A stretch of DNA of 24,474 nt, taken from assembly GCA_043787975.1 (NCBI GenBank), contig JAYVUK010000054.1, positions 1 to 24,474 of the forward strand, given 5' to 3'. The stretch is from JAPLDA01 sp043787975 (lineage in GTDB: Bacteria; Bacteroidota; Bacteroidia; AKYH767-A; 2013-40CM-41-45). Both the position numbers and the translations under genes were made by a program. This document shows, in pieces, positions 16,459-24,444 of the stretch (positions within the stretch are counted from its first letter, which is position 1; each line of letters starts with the position of its first letter). A model generated the notes under the pieces. It had not been told where the DNA came from. It did not search any database and was given only the letters and a program-made list of their open reading frames with translations.

Positions 16459-17256
16459 ATGAAAAAAGCCAGCAAACCAAAGGGAAAAGTAAAGTCAAAA
16501 GGAAAACCGGTAAAAAAATCATCTGTTAAAAAAAAGGTGAGTAAAAAAATTGCTGTGAAAGCGAAACCGGCAAAATCAAAAGCGAAACCAAAAGTTGTTG
16601 CGAAGGCAAAACCGAAAGCAAAGGTGAAACCCGTAAAAGTTAAATCGAAAGCAAAACCAGTAGTCAAAGTAAAACCAACGGTTGAGAAAAAAGTAGTCGT
16701 TGTAAAAACGAAACCGGAAATCACGGAGTCGAAAAGAGTTGGCTTAAAAAGAGAAGTGCCAATAAAAGTGATTCCTCCATCGTTATACAAGCCCGCAATT
16801 AATACAGTAGGTAAAATGCCATACAATAAAGACGAAGGAAGAAAAATTATTCGCCCGAAGGCAGCCAAAGTTGACCCGAACAAGACACGTTATTCTGATA
16901 AGGAACTCGAAGAGTTCAGGGCTATTATTCTGAAGAAGGTTGAAGACGCAAAGAAAGAATTGACAAACCTTCAGGCACAATTGACAAGTTCAAATGATCA
17001 TGGTACGGATGATACGGCCAATACATTCAAAATGCTTGAAGATGGTTCAGACAGTTTGGCGAAAGAAGAAGCCGGACAGTTGGCAAGCCGTCAGCGGAAG
17101 TTCATTGATCAATTGGAAAATGCGCTCGTGCGAATCGAAAATAAAACCTACGGCATTTGCCGTGTTACAGGAACATTGATTCCGAAAGAACGGTTGCGTG
17201 CTGTTCCGCATACTACGCAAAGCATCGAAGCAAAGCTGAATCAATACAGAGACTAA
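16459..17256 (+). CDS. DksA/TraR-family protein with long lysine-rich N-terminal tail
   Basis: 265 residues from the ATG at 16459; a TTG 14 codons earlier is unlikely. Residues 1-105 are almost wholly Lys/Ala/Pro/Val in repeating KAKPKAK-type units, like histone H1-type tails. Residues about 145-265 are a DksA/TraR core: a coiled coil with EELTNLQAQL-like heptads, DHGTDDTANTFKMLEDGSDSL, and an end segment YGICRVTGTLIPKERLRAVPH. Only one cysteine (C234) of the C4 zinc finger remains, a degeneration I know from Bacteroidota relatives. The tip reads DGSDSL instead of DxxDxA. It may bind RNA polymerase in the secondary channel and nucleic acid through the tail; the role is inferred. It starts 54 bases after ileS. 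Confidence 0.85.
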   Translation: MKKASKPKGKVKSKGKPVKKSSVKKKVSKKIAVKAKPAKSKAKPKVVAKAKPKAKVKPVKVKSKAKPVVKVKPTVEKKVVVVKTKPEITESKRVGLKREVPIKVIPPSLYKPAINTVGKMPYNKDEGRKIIRPKAAKVDPNKTRYSDKELEEFRAIILKKVEDAKKELTNLQAQLTSSNDHGTDDTANTFKMLEDGSDSLAKEEAGQLASRQRKFIDQLENALVRIENKTYGICRVTGTLIPKERLRAVPHTTQSIEAKLNQYRD

Positions 17257-17262
17257 TAATTT

Positions 17263-17334
17263 TAGATTGTAGATTATAAATTTTAAATTGTAGTCACAAC
17301 ATTTATAATTTAAAATTTATAATTTAAAATTGCC
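17263..17334. repeat. Mutually inverted heptamer arrays overlapping the lspA start
   Basis: The left array has TAGATTG at 17263, TAGATTA at 17270, TAAATTT at 17277 and TAAATTG at 17284. The right array has CATTTAT at 17300, AATTTAA at 17307, AATTTAT at 17314, AATTTAA at 17321 and AATTGCC at 17328. The arrays are inverted to each other: 17273-17289 and 17307-17323 are a perfect 17-base inverted repeat with a 17-base loop. The last unit contains the TTG that can start lspA. Confidence 0.75.
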
Positions 17335-18013
17335 TTTGAAGCGCTCCCTCATAATTATTTTTCTCATTCTGCTAATTGACCAGGTTTTCAAAATCTGGAT
17401 CAAGACGCACATGTATCTCGGCCAGGAGTTTCATGTGATTGGCAATTGGTTTCTCATTCACTTTACAGAGAATAACGGAATGGCTTTCGGGCTGGAGTTT
17501 GGCGGATCGTTCGGAAAATTATTGCTGAGCGTATTTCGCATCGCTCTCGTCATTGGCATCGGATGGTATTTGTTTCATCTCATTAAAATCAAATCTCCTA
17601 CAGGTCTTGTTGTTTGCTTCTCACTCATCTTTGCAGGCGCTATCGGAAATATCATCGACAGTGTTTTTTACGGAATGATTTTTTCTGAAAGCAATGCCGG
17701 CATTGCTCAAGTTTTTCCCGCTGAAGGAGGATATTCTAAATTGTTTCACGGCAGGGTAGTGGACATGCTTTACTTCCCTCTTTTCGATGGACGATTTCCG
17801 CAATGGATGCCGATCTGGGGCGGAGAAAACTTTTCATTCTTTCGTGAAGTGTTCAACATTGCAGATTCTTCCATTACCGTTGGTGTTGCTTCACTGCTGA
17901 TTTTTCAGAAGAAGTTTTATAAACATCATGAGCCTTCACAGCACGATGCAACGACATTGCCTGCAACAGAAGAACAACCGGTTCCCGGTTCTGCTGTATC
18001 CGACGATTTGTAA
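17330..18013 (+). CDS. lspA: Lipoprotein signal peptidase (signal peptidase II)
   Basis: Cleaves signal peptides of diacylated prolipoproteins in the inner membrane. 227 residues. Membrane helices include IIIFLILLIDQVFKIW, LLLSVFRIALVIGIGWYLF, LVVCFSLIFAGAIGNIID and ITVGVASLLIF. The catalytic aspartates are D145 (GRVVDMLYFP) and D179 (FNIADSS). FTENNGMAFG and AGAIGNIIDS are family signatures. A stretch between the third helix and the catalytic region is longer than in E. coli, as I recall for Bacteroidota, and the C-terminus has a polar tail (about 200-227). No ATG is available: starts are TTG at 17330 or 17336, the first inside a heptamer repeat, implying weak or special initiation. Confidence 0.94.
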   Translation: MPLKRSLIIIFLILLIDQVFKIWIKTHMYLGQEFHVIGNWFLIHFTENNGMAFGLEFGGSFGKLLLSVFRIALVIGIGWYLFHLIKIKSPTGLVVCFSLIFAGAIGNIIDSVFYGMIFSESNAGIAQVFPAEGGYSKLFHGRVVDMLYFPLFDGRFPQWMPIWGGENFSFFREVFNIADSSITVGVASLLIFQKKFYKHHEPSQHDATTLPATEEQPVPGSAVSDDL

Positions 18014-18041
18014 CCACTCTAATGAATCGAATTTGGGGCAA

Positions 18042-18108
18042 GTCATTCTGGAAGAATCTTTTTTGAAAATTGTCTGACCGTTTATTTATAACAAGATGCC
18101 TCCGGCAT
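18042..18108. repeat. Short degenerate palindromes between lspA and the peptidase gene
   Basis: GTCATTCTGGAAGAATC (18042-18058) resembles a shortened form of the GTCATTCCG...GAATC arms. It contains the hairpin ATTCT-GGA-AGAAT followed by CTTTTTT, so it might also act as a weak terminator for lspA. A second hairpin, ATGCC-TCC-GGCAT, is at 18096-18108. Confidence 0.35.
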
Positions 18109-18145
18109 GACTCAAGGAATTTTTCTTTACATGTCGAAGTTTATT

Positions 18146-18153
18146 TACTTTTG
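18146..18153 (+). promoter_or_regulatory. Candidate -7 promoter box for the M28 peptidase gene
   Basis: TACTTTTG matches TAnnTTTG and lies 27 bases before the ATG at 18173. It sits directly against an earlier ATG at 18155, which would therefore hardly be transcribed. No clear -33 element is seen. Confidence 0.45.
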
Positions 18154-18172
18154 AATGGTAAATAAATCTGTT

Positions 18173-19555
18173 ATGAAAAAAGTCCTCGTCCTGCTTGCAA
18201 TTCAATTTTCAATTTTCAATCTGCAATTTTCAATTGCTCAGCAGGCAGATTCAGTTATGCTAAAGAAAATTTACAACGAGGAAATGCTCAATGGTAAAGC
18301 GTATTCCTGGTTGTACGATCTCACAACAAAAATTGGAGGACGTTGTAGCGGTTCACCCGAAGCAGCAAAAGCTGTGGAGTGGGCAAAGAAGACGATGCTG
18401 GAAGCGGGAGCAGATTCTGTGTGGCTGCAGGCAGTATGGGTGCCGCATTGGGTGCGCGGAGAAAAGGAAACCGGAAAAATTATTGATGCAAAAGGAAATG
18501 AACAGGTTGTTCCGGTTACTGCATTGGGAATGTCGATTGCTACACCCAAAGAAGGAATCAAAGCAACGATCATCGAAGTGCATGATTTTGATGAGTTGAA
18601 AAAATTAGGGCCAGAAAAAATCAAAGGCAAAATTGTTTTTTACAACCATCCGTTCGACCAGACTTTTGTGAACACGTTTGATGCATACAGTGAAGCAGGA
18701 AAGTACCGTCACATCGGGGCTAGCGAAGCATCGCGTTATGGAGCTGTTGCTTCCATCGTTCGTAGCATGTCATCCTCCAACAATGATTTTCCGCATACAG
18801 GAGCACAAGGCTACAATGATTCGCTTCCGAAAATTCCCTGTGCTGCCATCAGTACCAACGGAGCAAATCTTCTCAGCAGGATTTTGAAAGCAGATGCCAA
18901 TACAAAATTTTTTCTCAAACAAAGTTGCCAGCTGCTCGATAGTGTATTGTCATATAATGTGGTCGGAGAAATAAAAGGTACTGAACATCCGGAAGAAATT
19001 ATTGTGGTGGGCGGACATCTTGATTCCTGGGAAACCGGCAAAGGTGCAAACGATGATGGGTCGGGAGTTGTGCAATCCATCGAAGTGTTGCGGGTTTTTA
19101 AAGCGCTTGGAATAAAACCAAAGCGGACTGTTCGCACTGTTGCTTTCATGAACGAAGAAAACGGTCTGAAAGGTGGAAGAAAATATGCTGAGTTAGCAGA
19201 GAAGAATCACGAGAAACATATCGCTGCCATTGAAAGTGATGCCGGAGGATTTTCACCACAGGGTTTCGGGTTGAATATGAAAGACGAGATGAAAGGGAAA
19301 ATTCTTCGTTGGAAAAATCTTTTTATTCCGTATGAAATCTGGAACTGGGAAGGTGACGGTGACGGAGCTGACATTTCTCCCATGACAAGAACAGGTAAAG
19401 TTCCGGGTATCGGTTTAATCGTTGACTCACAACGTTATTTTGAAATACATCATGCTGCTACCGATGTTATCGAAAATGTAAACAAGCGTGAGCTGCATTT
19501 GGGCGCAGCTGCGATGAGCTCGCTGATTTATTTGTTGAGTGTTTACGGTTTTTGA
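18173..19555 (+). CDS. Secreted M28 zinc metallopeptidase, carboxypeptidase Q-like
   Basis: 460 residues from the ATG at 18173, chosen because it opens the signal peptide and leaves the promoter box upstream. The signal peptide (1-23) contains a 7-residue repeat, QFSIFNL then QFSIAQQ, encoded by heptamer DNA repeats. A protease-associated domain (about 95-230) is inserted before the second half of the catalytic core. Zinc ligands and catalytic residues are visible: H282 (GGHLDS), D294/D295 (GANDDGSG), E328/E329 (FMNEENG), D356 (IESDAGG) and H426/H427 (EIHHAATDV). The family removes N-terminal residues or splits dipeptides. Likely periplasmic or secreted; no T9SS tail is present. It converges on the next gene with a 7-base gap. 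Confidence 0.92.
   Translation: MKKVLVLLAIQFSIFNLQFSIAQQADSVMLKKIYNEEMLNGKAYSWLYDLTTKIGGRCSGSPEAAKAVEWAKKTMLEAGADSVWLQAVWVPHWVRGEKETGKIIDAKGNEQVVPVTALGMSIATPKEGIKATIIEVHDFDELKKLGPEKIKGKIVFYNHPFDQTFVNTFDAYSEAGKYRHIGASEASRYGAVASIVRSMSSSNNDFPHTGAQGYNDSLPKIPCAAISTNGANLLSRILKADANTKFFLKQSCQLLDSVLSYNVVGEIKGTEHPEEIIVVGGHLDSWETGKGANDDGSGVVQSIEVLRVFKALGIKPKRTVRTVAFMNEENGLKGGRKYAELAEKNHEKHIAAIESDAGGFSPQGFGLNMKDEMKGKILRWKNLFIPYEIWNWEGDGDGADISPMTRTGKVPGIGLIVDSQRYFEIHHAATDVIENVNKRELHLGAAAMSSLIYLLSVYGF
18195..18236. repeat. Six-unit heptamer array coding for a signal peptide
   Basis: Six 7-base units run through the signal peptide region: TTGCAAT (18195), TCAATTT (18202), TCAATTT (18209), TCAATCT (18216), GCAATTT (18223) and TCAATTG (18230). 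Three units equal 21 bases, so the protein shows a 7-residue period. The hydrophobic core of the signal peptide is thus largely made of repeat DNA. Confidence 0.75.
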
Positions 19556-19562
19556 TCGAAGT

Positions 19563-21357
19563 TTAATAATTTATTGTAAAAGATGTTTCCATATCAATGG
19601 GTTTGTCATTAATTGATCCGGGGATACATTTAGGCATTGATTTGATTACTCGAAGAGCTTCTTCATTAATTTCTTTATAATGTGATCCAACAAGAATTTG
19701 TGGGCGCACTCCTTTTCCAGATTTTGTAATGATTACACTAATATGCATTTGTCCGTGAACCGAAGAGTATGCGAGGGGTGTATGAAAATTTTTGTTTATG
19801 AATTCATTAAATGTAGAATTTCCTCCGGGAAAAGCCGGATAACTTTTTGAGATGGAAGATTTCGTTAATGTATCTTCTTTAAAGAATTCAGAAGCTATAG
19901 TGTCTTCTCCCAAAATAATTAATCCATTGCAAAATCTATCAATTAATTTCAATGCTTCCAGGTCTTTATTAAAGGCTCCAATGCTCCAGTCATTACAAGC
20001 GGATTGTAAATTATTTAATTTATAATAACATATCCCACGATTGTAATGAGCATCTAAATCCAATGAATCCTTCAGAATAGCTTTGTTTAAGGAATTTATG
20101 GCTTCTGAAAATTTTCCATCATTAAGTAATTTTACTCCCTCGTTATATGAATAATTATAGTTCTTAAAATAAATTTTCTTTTTGTATTTATAATTTAAAA
20201 TTGGAAAAATATATTTAACAGAAACCGAATTTTTATTTTTCGTAGCAGGACTCCAATGGGGCATTAAATTAACAAGCTTTAAAGCTTCGTTTCTCAAAGG
20301 CGTTCCTGTAAAAGTTAATACTTCCGGATCTTTTATTTCACCTTTTGAGGTTATAGTAAATTCAACAAACACTCTTTTATTAAAAGTATTGTTCACCATA
20401 ATCTGATCTGAAGCATGTGAGGAAAAGAAATTATAGAGTGAATCAATACCTCCAATAAATTCCGGAGGCGTATCACATATTTCGTCTACGGAATTTAACG
20501 ACCGGCTTTCAGAAGGCACCACATAACCATTGCTTTTAAATTTTTCAGCGTTATCGGTTAAAGATTTATCACATTGAAATTTGTAAAAGTTCAAACTATC
20601 TGGAATTGAATCATCTGTGAAATAAAAAAAGTATCTCCAATCTCTGCATGCATTATATACATCACCCAAATGATAGAAGGTGGCACTTCTTCTTAGAACA
20701 GCTGAAATATCAAGCGGATTAGCGACTATTGCTTTATTTAAATTTCTTAATGCAGAATGGTAATCTTTATTCTCAAAATCATCACAAGCTGTTTGATACG
20801 TTATCCCATGCACGGACTTTTCAATTAACAATGAAATATAATTATTAATTAGATCGGTACGATTACCCCACGACAGTTTTTCAATTAATTTTGGATGAAG
20901 GTTGTCTGCTTTTGGAGTCGTGTCTCTACTAAAATAAATACCTTCAGTCAATGAAAAAACAAGTTCAGGCAACGTTACTATGACATTCATGTTATTCCCA
21001 TTATGCTTTCCGGGCTTCCATTTTGGAAATTTTTGTAACGATTCCGAAACAGCTTCATCACAACCAAACCCAATTCCTTCAATAATTCTTACACTTACTA
21101 TGGTTCCAGAAAAATCAACAAGGCATTTTACCTTCATTCGACCCTCAACCCTTGCATTTCTTGCTTTGTCAGGATAGCAAATGTATTTTTCTAAAGACCG
21201 GTTTAACGAATCAATTCCTCCAGGGAAAATTGGCATTATTTCAACCGACTCATAAATAAGAGATGAATCAGACAACACTGTGGTTTCACTCTTTAATTGA
21301 GCGCTACAAAAAAGTGAATATCCAATCAGCAAAAAAGTCAGAATTTTTTTTTTTCAT
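19563..21357 (-). CDS. Protein with three TonB C-terminal-like domains and two TPR segments; frameshifted start
   Basis: The open frame runs from a TTG at 21332 (589 codons). The apparent true start is the ATG at 21357-21355, out of frame because 11 A bases follow. With 10 A the product would begin MKKKILTFLLIGYSLFC and be 597 residues with a good signal peptide. Numbered from the TTG, TonB C-terminal-like domains lie at about 31-130 (IMPIFPGGIDSL, FPKWKPG), 288-383 (PEFIGGIDSL, MPHWSPA) and 496-589 (YPAFPGGNSTF, MPKCIPG). TPR pairs lie at about 178-231 and 392-447. There is no TonB membrane anchor or proline-rich spacer, so it is probably a periplasmic binding protein and not an energiser. 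Convergent with the M28 gene; divergent from uvrC. Confidence 0.75.
21344..21354 (-). repeat. Run of 11 A that breaks the reading frame after the start codon
   Basis: On the minus strand the ATG at 21357-21355 is followed at once by 11 A bases. In this frame translation stops after 17 codons. With one A fewer (or two more) the signal peptide and the whole gene are in frame. It could be a slippage site giving on/off expression, transcriptional slippage, or a sequencing error. Confidence 0.75.
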
Positions 21358-21430
21358 ATAATTCATAATCACTAAATATTAAACAAAAGAAGCAAATGAT
21401 TTTGGATTCTTCAAAATCAAAAATTCCTTC

Positions 21431-21438
21431 CACCTTTG
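21431..21438 (+). promoter_or_regulatory. Possible -7 box at the uvrC start
   Basis: CACCTTTG is one base from TAnnTTTG. It ends five bases before the ATG at 21444, which would give a leaderless or nearly leaderless message from that ATG. A TTG at 21402 is 26 bases upstream, a longer gap than usual. Weak evidence only. Confidence 0.25.
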
Positions 21439-21443
21439 CAGCA

Positions 21444-23237
21444 ATGACAATTCATCTTGAAAATATTCTTTCCTCACTTCCCGACAAGCCCGGCGTTTAT
21501 CAGTATTATGATAAAGAAGGAAAGATATTGTATGTCGGAAAAGCGAAGTCGCTGAAGAAGCGCGTCAGTAGCTACTTTCAGAAGGACCGGTATGAAAGCG
21601 GAAAGACTGCGGTGTTGGTTGCAAAGATTGCAGACATCAAAACGATTGTGGTCGACACGGAGATGGATGCGTTATTGCTGGAAAATAATCTGATCAAAAA
21701 ATACCAGCCGCGTTACAATGTCAATCTTAAAGACGATAAAACGTATCCGTGGATTTGCATTAAGAAGGAACGTTTTCCACGCGTTTTTTATACACGAAAA
21801 TTAATTCGTGATGGTTCAGAATACTTCGGACCATATACTTCAGTTAAGATGATCATCACAATGCTTGAGCTCATTACTCAACTTTACAAACTTCGCAATT
21901 GTAGTTTGAATTTATCGGAAGAAAATATTGCTGCTAAAAAATTCAAAGTGTGCCTTGAATATCACATTGGGAATTGTAAAGGTCCGTGTGAAGGACTGCA
22001 AACTTTTGAAGACTACGAACAAACGATTAAAGAAATCAGGTTGATATTGAAAGGTAACATCAGCATGGTGATTAATCATCTGAAAGAAATGATGCAACGA
22101 TTTTCAACGGATATGAAATTTGAAGATGCCCATCTTGTGAAAGAAAAATTGGAGTTGCTCGAAAAGTTCAGAAGTAAATCGATTGTGGTAAATCCAACTA
22201 TTCATAACGTGGATGTATTCAGTATAATTACGGAGGAAGATGCGGCGTATGTGAATTTTCTTAAGGTGATAAATGGTTCTATTATACAGGGACACACCAT
22301 TGAGATGAAAAAGAAGTTGGATGAAACGCCCGAAGAATTGTTGGAGCTTGCCATCGTTGACTTGCGTACACGTTTTCAAAGTGATGCAAAAGAAATTCTT
22401 GTTCCGTTTGATTTGCAGTTAGAAGATGAGACACTGACATTCACTGTTCCTAAAATCGGGGACAAAAAACATTTGCTGATGCTCTCAGAAAAGAATGTCC
22501 ACAATTACATTCGTGAAAAGGAGCTCCAGTTTGAAAAACAAAATCCAGAAAACCGAACGATGAAGTTGTTAGAGCAAATGAAAAAGGATTTGCGCTTGAA
22601 GGAATTACCACGGCACATTGAATGTTTTGACAACTCGAATTTCCAGGGAGCATATCCTGTTGCGGCGATGAGTGTTTTTAAAAACGGCAAACCAAGCAAA
22701 AAAGATTACCGCCACTTCAATATCAAAACCGTTGAAGGCCCAGATGATTTTGCTTCCATGGAGGAAGTGGTTTTCAGAAGATATAAACGAATGCTTGATG
22801 AAGCACAGGAATTACCGCAACTCATCGTGATAGATGGTGGCAAAGGACAATTGAGTTCAGCCATGAACAGTTTGGAAAAATTGGGATTGACAGGAAAGAT
22901 TGCTGTGATCGGTATTGCAAAAAGATTAGAAGAGATTTATTATCCCGGAGATTCCGTTCCGCTTTACATTGATAAGAAAAGCCAAACGCTTCATATCATC
23001 CAGCAATTGCGTGATGAAGTTCATCGTTTTGGAATCACGCATCACAGAAAGAGAAGGAGTAAGGGAGTTGTGAAGACAGAACTTTCTGACATTAAAGGCA
23101 TCGGAGAAAAAACTGCGGAAGAATTATTGAAGCATTTTAAATCCGTGAAAAGAATTAAGGAAGCAAAGCCGGAAGAGATAGAATCGGTAATTGGAAAAGC
23201 AAAAGGAGAATTAGTTTTTATGTTTTTTAACAAGTAG
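21444..23237 (+). CDS. uvrC: Excinuclease ABC subunit C
   Basis: Makes both incisions around DNA damage in nucleotide excision repair with UvrAB. 597 residues from the ATG at 21444 (MTIHLENILSSLPDKPGVYQ). An ATG at 21396 would add 16 residues with no family match. The GIY-YIG nuclease is at the N-terminus (GVY at 17-19, YVG at 30-32). A short cysteine-bearing segment (VCLEYHIGNCKGPCEG) is followed by the UVR segment near residues 200-235. The C-terminal RNase H-like endonuclease has ECFDNSNFQG, VIDGGKGQLSSA and RDEVHRFGITHHR. A helix-hairpin-helix pair ends the protein (IKGIGEKTAEELL). All catalytic motifs look intact. Confidence 0.96.
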   Translation: MTIHLENILSSLPDKPGVYQYYDKEGKILYVGKAKSLKKRVSSYFQKDRYESGKTAVLVAKIADIKTIVVDTEMDALLLENNLIKKYQPRYNVNLKDDKTYPWICIKKERFPRVFYTRKLIRDGSEYFGPYTSVKMIITMLELITQLYKLRNCSLNLSEENIAAKKFKVCLEYHIGNCKGPCEGLQTFEDYEQTIKEIRLILKGNISMVINHLKEMMQRFSTDMKFEDAHLVKEKLELLEKFRSKSIVVNPTIHNVDVFSIITEEDAAYVNFLKVINGSIIQGHTIEMKKKLDETPEELLELAIVDLRTRFQSDAKEILVPFDLQLEDETLTFTVPKIGDKKHLLMLSEKNVHNYIREKELQFEKQNPENRTMKLLEQMKKDLRLKELPRHIECFDNSNFQGAYPVAAMSVFKNGKPSKKDYRHFNIKTVEGPDDFASMEEVVFRRYKRMLDEAQELPQLIVIDGGKGQLSSAMNSLEKLGLTGKIAVIGIAKRLEEIYYPGDSVPLYIDKKSQTLHIIQQLRDEVHRFGITHHRKRRSKGVVKTELSDIKGIGEKTAEELLKHFKSVKRIKEAKPEEIESVIGKAKGELVFMFFNK

Positions 23238-23270
23238 TATAAAAATAATTCAAGTTGCATTAGATTTTTA

Positions 23271-23379
23271 GATTCCTCACTTCCTTCGGAATGACAATTC
23301 CAGAGGCGAGGAAAATGACGTGCTTAAGCCCGCCCTCATAGGTCTTCAAAGCTTGTCATTCCGAACGAAGTGAGGAATC
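23271..23379. repeat. Composite nested palindrome element, copy 2
   Basis: Arms at 23271-23295 (GATTCCTCACTTCCTTCGG...) and 23355-23379 (GTCATTCCGAACGAAG...) are 25 bases each and nearly complementary. The centre at 23317-23334 matches 16 of 18 bases of the central palindrome of copy 1 (GACGTGCTTAAGCCCGCC). The spacing from the centre to the right arm is 20 bases in both copies; the left spacer is 21 against 19. The outer arms of copy 1 are absent. It lies between the convergent uvrC and gpsA ends. Confidence 0.85.
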
Positions 23380-23436
23380 CATTAAAGCGCAGCAAGAAAG
23401 AAAAAAGAATTATAGTAAATGTCTTCGAAGCAATAA

Positions 23437-24432
23437 TTACTTCATCTGGTCACTCAGCCATTTCATTTCTATCCGCGGAGAAATTTTTTCATACAAGATG
23501 CGATAGACAGCTTGCATGATCGGCATTTCGACTTTGTACTTTTTGTTCAGTTCATAAATGCATTTGGTAGCATAGTATCCTTCTGCAATCATATTCATTT
23601 CAAGTTGCGCAACTTTTACGGAATATCCTTTGCCGATCATGGTTCCAAAAAGTCGGTTACGGGAAAACTGAGAATAGGATGTAACAAGCAAATCACCGAG
23701 GTACGCAGAATCATTGATGTCGCGGCTAATTGGATGCACAGCATCAACAAACCGTTTTATTTCCTGGATGGCATTTGAAACCAATACTGCCTGGAAGTTA
23801 TCTCCGAATCCGACACCATGACAGATGCCGCTTGCAATTGCGATTACATTTTTCAAAACGGCTGAATATTCTGTTCCGTAAATATCGTCACTTACCGTTG
23901 TTTTGATGTAACGGCAGTTCATGAAACCCGCAAGCAATGAAGCGTTAGCACTATCGGTACAAGAGAGAGTCAGATAGGAAAGTCGTTCCATCGCCACTTC
24001 TTCAGCATGACACGGTCCGGTGATCACACCGATTTTATTGATCGGCACATTGTATTTCTGCTGAATAAATTCTCCGACAATGAGCAGTTCGTCAGGGACA
24101 ATTCCTTTAATGGCAGAAAAAATTATTTTTCCGGAAAACTCTTCGGACTTAATTTTTTCTAAGGTTGATTTGAGAAATGCTGATGGAACAGCGAGAATAA
24201 TAATGTCAGAATCTTTGATGGAAGAAGCAAGGTCGTTATTCACCAAAACCTTTTCAGAATTGATCTCGACATCACTCAGGTAATTCGGGTTGTGATGATA
24301 TTTTTTTACAAACTCAACAGTTTCTTCGCTCCGAACCCACCAAAAAATTTTATCCACATTGTTCGACAGGATCTTCACGAGCGCTGTTGCCCAGCTTCCG
24401 CCGCCGATAATTGCTATTTTAGGTTTATTCAT
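23437..24432 (-). CDS. gpsA: Glycerol-3-phosphate dehydrogenase, NAD(P)-dependent
   Basis: Reduces dihydroxyacetone phosphate to sn-glycerol 3-phosphate for phospholipid synthesis; cytoplasmic. 331 residues, the usual size. The N-terminal Rossmann motif is GGGSWATALVKIL (10-22), the SAIKG segment contains K109, and GPCHAEEVA follows at 139. The catalytic lysine is K194 in EYSAVLKNVIAIASG. The C-terminal domain includes SRNRLFG and the AEGYYATKCIYEL signature. The ATG is 10 bases downstream of a heptamer repeat and no Shine-Dalgarno sequence is seen. Confidence 0.97.
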   Translation of the reverse strand: MNKPKIAIIGGGSWATALVKILSNNVDKIFWWVRSEETVEFVKKYHHNPNYLSDVEINSEKVLVNNDLASSIKDSDIIILAVPSAFLKSTLEKIKSEEFSGKIIFSAIKGIVPDELLIVGEFIQQKYNVPINKIGVITGPCHAEEVAMERLSYLTLSCTDSANASLLAGFMNCRYIKTTVSDDIYGTEYSAVLKNVIAIASGICHGVGFGDNFQAVLVSNAIQEIKRFVDAVHPISRDINDSAYLGDLLVTSYSQFSRNRLFGTMIGKGYSVKVAQLEMNMIAEGYYATKCIYELNKKYKVEMPIMQAVYRILYEKISPRIEMKWLSDQMK

Positions 24433-24444
24433 AATTCTTAAAAG

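Noticed and set aside
16431..16883. 150-codon minus-strand frame rich in Phe and Thr
   Set aside because: It is the mirror of the lysine-rich tail of the DksA-like gene (AAA/AAG read as TTT/CTT). It is a composition artefact, not a membrane protein.
33..23379. The GTCATTCCG...GGAATC repeats as a CRISPR array
   Set aside because: Copies are far apart, occur in both orientations and have no regular spacers or cas genes.
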